Part shown: positions 6,297 to 9,364 of the stretch, piece after piece
How positions within the stretch are numbered: the stretch's first letter is position 1
Layout: each line of letters opens with the position of its first letter
Origin: DATDRS01 sp035291605
GTDB taxonomy: Bacteria; Chloroflexota; Anaerolineae; Anaerolineales; UBA6663
DNA length: 9,364 nt
Direction of reading: 5' to 3'
Assembly (NCBI GenBank): GCA_035291605.1
Contig: DATDRS010000192.1
Coordinates: 1 to 9,364, forward strand
Made by a program: the position numbers and the translations under genes
Notes under the pieces: generated by a model
What the model was told of the DNA's origin: nothing
Seen by the model: only the letters and a program-made list of their open reading frames with translations
Database searches by the model: none

Positions 6297-6543
6297 CTAT
6301 TGCAACAGGGCGGCAAAGGCCAACGCTCGAAACCTATTGGCGGGCTCGGAATAGGCAAATGCCTGATACATGATTGCGGTGATCAACCCGGCCGCCGGAT
6401 AGACCCAGGCTCCCGTCCCGGCGCCACCACCCCACCCGAAAACACCCTGTGGCAACCCACCCGGGCGTTGATCCTCTACCTGGAGACCTACGCCAAAACC
6501 ATAGCCCTGGCCTGGCCTTACACCTTCTAAACCGTGGAGATAG
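6297..6543 (-). pseudogene. C-terminal remnant of a class C beta-lactamase-family serine hydrolase
   Basis: The minus-strand frame ending at TAG 6297-6299 carries about 80 codons that resemble the end of PF00144-type serine hydrolases: GQGYGFGVGLQVED, then FGWGGGAGTGAWVYPAAGLITAIMYQ, which matches the family's final strands and C-terminal helix region. Everything upstream is gone: the catalytic SxxK serine and the YxN motif would lie about 250-300 residues earlier, but that DNA is now the MarR gene. There is no ribosome-binding site and no proper start; the frame runs back only into the 3' end of the MarR gene. It would be non-functional. The call rests on motif recall of the C-terminal glycine-rich block. 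Confidence 0.62.
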
Positions 6544-6993
6544 CTAAGACCCACTGTTCCCCTCCAGATTGCTGACGATTTGTTTCAAAACCTTAATCGC
6601 CGTCGCGTATTCCTCGGCGCTGATCCCCCGCATCGCCTTTTCTCGGGCTTCTTTCTGCGTGGCGAGGATGACCGTGTGTTGGCGGCGGCCTTCAGCTGTA
6701 AGTTGAAACTCTGACGTGCCCGATCCAGAAACCGGGCCGCGTTCGATCCAGCCTCGTTGACTGAGTCGAGAGAGGATTTCATCGAGACCGGCGGCATCCA
6801 CGAAGGTGCGCATGCTCTCAAAAAGCCGCTCTTTACTCGAACTGCCACTTTCGTTGAGCAGGTTGAGGGTCTGCCAATCAGTCCGTGAGACGCCGTGGCG
6901 GGCCTGCAATTGATTGATCTGCTCAGTGAGCAGACTATCCGCTCGCTTGAGCCAGTAGCCAATAGGCAGTTCGGGCTTGTTGGTTTGGGTCAT
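6544..6993 (-). CDS. MarR-family winged-helix transcriptional regulator
   Basis: A 149-residue dimeric DNA-binding protein. After an N-terminal helix (LPIGYWLKRADSLLTEQINQLQ) come the winged-helix parts: RTDWQTLNLLNES, a recognition region around RTFVDAAGLDEILSRLSQRGWI, a wing at ERGPVSGSGTSEFQLTAEG, and the long C-terminal dimer helix ending SAEEYATAIKVLKQIVSNLE. Length and order match MarR proteins (about 140-160 residues). Its ATG lies 3 bases after the stop of the DUF5655 gene, so it is the last gene of a VOC-DUF5655-MarR unit, and local autoregulation is plausible. No Cys is present, so a thiol-oxidation switch of the OhrR type is unlikely. The ligand is unknown. The WYL, TPR and hydrolase remnants lie downstream. 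Confidence 0.85.
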   Translation of the reverse strand: MTQTNKPELPIGYWLKRADSLLTEQINQLQARHGVSRTDWQTLNLLNESGSSSKERLFESMRTFVDAAGLDEILSRLSQRGWIERGPVSGSGTSEFQLTAEGRRQHTVILATQKEAREKAMRGISAEEYATAIKVLKQIVSNLEGNSGS

Positions 6994-6996
6994 CGG

Positions 6997-7596
6997 TTAA
7001 CTATTCTCATCGTACGCTCGTTGCAGCCAATCCAGAAGTTCAGAATCGACGTCGTCGAGCGTGGTGAGGCTGATTTGGAGGCGCATGGTTTCATGGATCT
7101 TCGAAGACTGCAGGCGTCCGCCAGGCTTTTGTCCTTCGAGGCGGAGGCCAAGGTCAATGCGATTCTTCGTCGTCGGCTGTATCCGGGCGAACGTCCGACG
7201 CGGCGAGACCAGCGAGACGTATGTCTTGCGCGCCTGGATGGCGACTTCACCAAGCCCCATCGCAGCGTCAATGATGGCGTCGAAGATCGGCCGCAGATGC
7301 AACCGATCCGCAAATTGCCCATCCATGAGCGCGTTGGCCGACGCGAGAAGAAAGTCTGGATAACCGAAACGCTCCATGACGAGGAGAGACTGCGCATAAC
7401 CCGTAACACCTTGTTTCGTTAGCCAGTCGCGGAGATGCTTTGCGTCTTCCAAATCCTCCTTCTTGATCCGGTGGTTCCAAGTTTGCAAATCTTCGCCGGT
7501 GCGTTCCTCAAGGAGACGGGCTGCCTTGTCCTTCATAGGTTGCCAGTCACGGATGTGAGAGGCTTTTTTCTTTGAGGTTTGCTTTCGAGGCGGCAT
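6997..7596 (-). CDS. DUF4287/DUF5655 domain protein
   Basis: A 199-residue cytosolic protein with a Lys/Arg-rich N-terminus (residues 1-25). Residues about 20-85 fit DUF4287 (LLEERTGEDLQTWNHRIKKE, then HLRDWLTKQGVTGYAQSLLV). Residues about 95-195 fit DUF5655 (LRPIFDAIIDAAMGLGEVAI, KTYVSLVSPRRTFARIQPT, RIDLGLRLEG, and the end DVDSELLDWLQRAY). The two domains are commonly found together; no enzymatic activity is established, and the basic DUF5655 surface suggests nucleic-acid or small-molecule binding only as a guess. It starts 3 bases after the VOC stop and ends 3 bases before the MarR start, so the three are almost certainly one transcript. The length is normal and there is no sign of decay. 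Confidence 0.83.
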   Translation of the reverse strand: MPPRKQTSKKKASHIRDWQPMKDKAARLLEERTGEDLQTWNHRIKKEDLEDAKHLRDWLTKQGVTGYAQSLLVMERFGYPDFLLASANALMDGQFADRLHLRPIFDAIIDAAMGLGEVAIQARKTYVSLVSPRRTFARIQPTTKNRIDLGLRLEGQKPGGRLQSSKIHETMRLQISLTTLDDVDSELLDWLQRAYDENS

Positions 7597-7599
7597 GTT

Positions 7600-7986
7600 T
7601 TATTCCACCTTGGTGGCAATCCACCACGTCGTGCCGCGGGCGTCCTTCACCCCGCCGCGTTTGTCCGCGTCGTCCTTTTTCGCCGGCTCCTGCACCGAGG
7701 TTGCACCCGCTTCGAGGGCACGCCGGTAAGTCGCGTCCACATCCGGGACGTAGATGTGCACATGGGCTGGGATCGGCGGCCAGCCTTCCACGCCATCCGC
7801 CAGCATGAGCACGGTGTCGTCAATCCGCACCTCGGCGTGCATGAGCCTGCCGGTTGGGTCGGGGAACCGGCGCAGCTCAACCGCATCGAAGACGCGCACG
7901 AGGAAGTCAATCGTGCGGCTGGCGCCGTCCACGATCAGATAGGGCGAGACGGAGGTGTAACCTTGAGGCTTGTATGTTGAATTCAT
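7600..7986 (-). CDS. VOC-superfamily (glyoxalase/PhnB-like) protein
   Basis: A 128-residue protein with two beta-alpha-beta-beta-beta modules of the vicinal oxygen chelate fold. Module 1 holds SVSPYLIVDGASRTIDFLVRVF and MHAEVRIDDTVLMLAD; module 2 holds AHVHIYVPDVDATYRRALEAGATSV and the closing RGGVKDARGTTWWIATKVE, the usual end of PhnB/YdeI-type members. Candidate metal ligands are the His in MHAEV and a His in AHVHIYV, but the complete triad cannot be assigned without a model. Possible roles are glyoxalase-like, antibiotic-binding or dioxygenase-like; none can be chosen from sequence. The start is set by AGGAG (7992-7996 on the complement) 5 bases before ATG 7984-7986. It is the first gene of the VOC-DUF5655-MarR unit. 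Confidence 0.87.
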   Translation of the reverse strand: MNSTYKPQGYTSVSPYLIVDGASRTIDFLVRVFDAVELRRFPDPTGRLMHAEVRIDDTVLMLADGVEGWPPIPAHVHIYVPDVDATYRRALEAGATSVQEPAKKDDADKRGGVKDARGTTWWIATKVE

Positions 7987-7991
7987 GATTG

Positions 7992-7996
7992 CTCCT
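7992..7996 (-). promoter_or_regulatory. Ribosome-binding site AGGAG of the VOC gene
   Basis: On the minus strand AGGAG precedes the ATG (7984-7986) by 5 bases. It is the clearest ribosome-binding site on this strand and fits the first gene of a transcript, in contrast to the tightly packed downstream genes. Confidence 0.8.
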
Positions 7997-7998
7997 TG

Positions 7999-8028
7999 TT
8001 CTGGTGGAACGAGTCACTCGGGCCAGAA
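7999..8028. repeat. Nested inverted repeat upstream of the VOC-DUF5655-MarR unit
   Basis: Outer arms TTCTGG (7999-8004) and CCAGAA (8023-8028) enclose inner arms CGAGT (8010-8014) and ACTCG (8016-8020) around a single C. Inner and outer arms are separated by 5 bases on one side and 2 on the other. It sits 13-42 bases before the VOC ATG. As DNA it could be a regulator operator; as RNA it could fold as a leader hairpin with a UGA loop just ahead of the ribosome-binding site. Which is true cannot be told from sequence. Confidence 0.5.
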
Positions 8029-8055
8029 AGATTACCGGGCTGAGAAAACGAAAGT

Positions 8056-8333
8056 TCAGTCCGCGAAGATGGCCTTCATCAGCGTCGAGCGGGGCGCAAT
8101 GCCGATGGCGGCGACCAACCGCGACTACGGGCCGAGCTACCCGGCGTACGGCCCTCCTTCGGCGTAACGTAGTCGCCGACGACGGGCGCGCGTGTGCCGT
8201 CGAAGGCCATCCACCCGGCCTCCAGCACCGCGAGGGCGACGATGAGCCAGTCAATCCACGTCATGCAATCCACTCGCCGCTTGGTGTGGGCGCGGCTTGC
8301 GCAGTAATCCCAGAGCGAGTCAACGTCGGTCAT
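8056..8333 (-). pseudogene. Decayed small membrane-protein gene (frameshift plus two in-frame TAGs)
   Basis: ATG 8331-8333 overlaps the TGA of the alkylation-repair gene; an internal ATG at 8262-8264 begins MTWIDWLIVALAVLEAGWM, one membrane segment, then VVGDYVTPK. Just after this (8151-8160) the frame turns into an Arg/Pro/Ser-rich run typical of out-of-frame translation. Shifting one frame restores protein-like sequence, GPYAG-stop-LGP-stop-SRLVAAIGIAPRSTLMKAIFAD, to TGA 8056-8058, but with TAG at 8137-8139 and 8125-8127. I recall small membrane proteins reading PYAGQLGPWS at this point, so the TAGs probably replace CAG and TGG. Intact relatives probably continue past the present end. A sequencing error could explain the shift but hardly two nearby stops. 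Function unknown. Confidence 0.6.
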
Positions 8334-8947
8334 AGGAATTGGCTCGCCAGTTTGTACGTCAAGGCGACGCGCTTATCCGCTGCGTCCCACGTTCTCAACT
8401 CGGCGCGGACGAGCACAGCGTGTTTTCGGCTGATGTCGCGCAACGCGTTGCCCACCGATTTTCGGACGTACTCGCTCTCGTCGGCCCGCAGCGCGGCGAG
8501 GAGTTCAATCGCAAGTTCCGGACGCTCGCGGAAAAACGGTCGCGCCGTCCAGATGCGGAGACCCTCTGTGACCGCCCGCCGCGCATTCGGGTGCTCATCC
8601 ACCAGCCAATCGCGGATGACGAGCAGCGCGGCCTCGTAGCCCGTGTCTCTGCAGAAGCGGTCAAAGGCTTGCGCCACGCGGAGCGTCTCCTGCACACGCC
8701 AATCCGCGTCACGGCTGATGCGGCTACGCATGAAACGCAGGCTTGCTTTGGAATGTGCGGCAACGTCGCCGAAGAGAAAGGTCGCCAGCATCCGCGCCTG
8801 CGACACCTCGGCTGCGAAGAGCGCTTTGGCGAGCGTGAGTCGTTCGCACGCCGGACGCTGCGCCAGCTCATCGGCGGCGGCGCGGATATCGGTGAAGCCG
8901 TGCTGAGTGCGCTTGAGGCGCTGGATGAGCCGCTCAACTTCAGTCAC
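8330..8947 (-). CDS. DNA alkylation repair protein, AlkD/AlkC-like HEAT-repeat family
   Basis: A 205-residue all-helical protein with HEAT-like repeats. The family removes alkylated bases (AlkD excises 3- and 7-alkylpurines without base flipping) or acts as a DNA-binding relative. Supporting blocks are DADWRVQETLRVAQAFDRFC (about 80-99), HPNARRAVTEGLRIWTARPFF (about 119-139), ELAIELLAALRADESEYVRKSVGNALRDIS and the end RVALTYKLASQFL, all usual in PF08713-type members. The exact catalytic Trp/Asp/Arg set of AlkD cannot be assigned without alignment, so activity is not certain. The start is GTG 8945-8947 with GGTGAG about 5 bases upstream. Its TGA overlaps the ATG of the decayed small membrane-protein gene. 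It looks intact, with about the family's length. Confidence 0.83.
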   Translation of the reverse strand: MTEVERLIQRLKRTQHGFTDIRAAADELAQRPACERLTLAKALFAAEVSQARMLATFLFGDVAAHSKASLRFMRSRISRDADWRVQETLRVAQAFDRFCRDTGYEAALLVIRDWLVDEHPNARRAVTEGLRIWTARPFFRERPELAIELLAALRADESEYVRKSVGNALRDISRKHAVLVRAELRTWDAADKRVALTYKLASQFL

Positions 8948-9054
8948 GCCGTCTCACCAAAGCGCAGCAGGCTGTGTGGCCAACAGCCGCGTGGTCAGCG
9001 CAACGCTGCGCTGGGTAGTGGGAGGCCAGCTTCAGGGTGTATCACTGACTGATC
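8948..9054. other. Structured 107-base spacer between VOC and alkylation-repair genes
   Basis: No coding frame is supported here. Three perfect inverted repeats overlap: CAGCGCA (8996-9002) with TGCGCTG (9007-9013), loop 4; GGCTGT (8970-8975) with ACAGCC (8983-8988), loop 7; and AGCGCAGC (8961-8968) with GCTGCGCT (9005-9012), which would exclude the first. There is no T-run on either side, so none is a classic intrinsic terminator. Confidence 0.5.
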
Positions 9055-9364
9055 CTATGCGATGGCCCGTTGCATGAACATCCAGCGGTGACCCTCCAAG
9101 TCTTCGGCGCGATAGCGCCGACCAGGTGGGCCATCCTCCGGTTCGCTCAAGATGGTCGCTCCGGCGCGTTTGGCCTGCGCGTAATGCGCGTCGAGATCCT
9201 CGACATACACCAGCACGCCATCAATCACCCACGGCACCTGTGCCCAGCGGCTGGCTCGCTCACAGGTTTGGCGATGGTGTTTCGGACTCTCGTACGCTGC
9301 CGTCGGCGTCGCCAGCATGATCAGGCTATCGCCGGCTTCCATCTCACCATGCGTCAGCTGGCCC
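9055..9364 (-). CDS. VOC-superfamily (glyoxalase/DUF-type PhnB-like) protein, 5' end cut by window
   Basis: The minus-strand frame is open to the last base of the window, giving GQLTHGEMEAGDSLIMLATPT before the first Met codon inside the frame, so the gene starts outside. The visible 103 residues comprise the end of the first beta-alpha-beta-beta-beta module (SLIMLATPTAAYESP), a linker HHRQTCERASRW, and the second module with VLVYVEDLDAHYAQAKRAGATILSEPEDGPPGRRYRAEDLEGHRWMFMQ. The last part (RRYRAEDLEGHRW) is the classic C-terminal strand of glyoxalase-like proteins, in which the Glu of DLEGH is a usual metal-ligand position. It is a second VOC gene within about 1.1 kb of the one at 7600-7986 but is not a duplicate of it; the two differ in motif wording and spacing. 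Substrate unknown. Confidence 0.85.
   Translation of the reverse strand, partial: GQLTHGEMEAGDSLIMLATPTAAYESPKHHRQTCERASRWAQVPWVIDGVLVYVEDLDAHYAQAKRAGATILSEPEDGPPGRRYRAEDLEGHRWMFMQRAIA

Noticed and set aside
8029..8058. Sigma-70 promoter for the VOC unit (TAATCT-like -10 on the minus strand)
   Set aside because: The best -35 and -10 candidates each match only about half of the consensus, too weak to report as a feature.
8056..8139. Amber codon reassignment
   Set aside because: The two TAGs would replace different residues and are combined with a frameshift, and TAG ends the selenoprotein, MarR and second VOC genes normally.
1..9364. tRNA, rRNA, CRISPR array, insertion sequence or phage attachment site
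   Set aside because: No cloverleaf with a CCA-type end, regular spacer repeats, transposase motifs or terminal inverted repeats were seen on either strand by eye.

Overview
The window is GC-rich and densely coding, with short intergenic gaps and several overlapping stop/start codons. The protein families point to an environmental Chloroflexota-like bacterium: a glutaredoxin-thioredoxin reductase fusion, a class III cyclase with a zinc-ribbon DUF5939-type N-terminus, a TPR protein ending in an AWADGRAMTLEQAV-type tail, and a WYL regulator. That placement is an inference from family recall, not a database result.

Left part (1-4674, all plus strand): a redox-themed gene run. It holds the 3' part of a single-domain NAD(P)H-hydrate epimerase gene, a glutaredoxin-thioredoxin reductase fusion, a WCPEC peroxiredoxin-like protein, a small membrane-anchored protein of unknown function, a class III nucleotidyl cyclase, and a glycine/D-proline reductase selenoprotein B-like protein. 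The last gene is the highlight. An in-frame TGA at 4399-4401 sits in a C-Sec-P-I-C motif. The same reading frame continues for 90 more sense codons with recognisable family sequence, and a perfect 6-bp hairpin with a GUG loop lies 12 bases after the TGA, where a bacterial SECIS element should be. The cyclase and selenoprotein genes overlap by ATGA.

Middle part (about 4673-6543): a gene graveyard. A WYL-domain regulator remnant (minus strand) has lost both ends. It abuts, within about 10 bases, a TPR-protein remnant (plus strand) that has lost its 5' end and carries two frameshifts. Next comes a short C-terminal remnant of a class C beta-lactamase-family serine hydrolase (minus strand).

Right part (6544-9364, all minus strand): an intact three-gene unit with 3-base spacers (VOC protein, then DUF4287/DUF5655 protein, then MarR regulator), preceded by a nested inverted repeat that could be its operator or a leader hairpin. 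Upstream of it lie a decayed small membrane-protein gene, an AlkD-like HEAT-repeat DNA alkylation repair protein, a structured 107-base spacer, and a second VOC gene that runs off the window end.

Working model: the left gene run supplies electrons (Grx-TrxR) to thiol/selenol enzymes (the peroxiredoxin and the UxxC selenoprotein), with the co-translated cyclase linking them to cyclic-nucleotide signalling. The gene order and motifs are seen; the electron route and the signalling link are inference.
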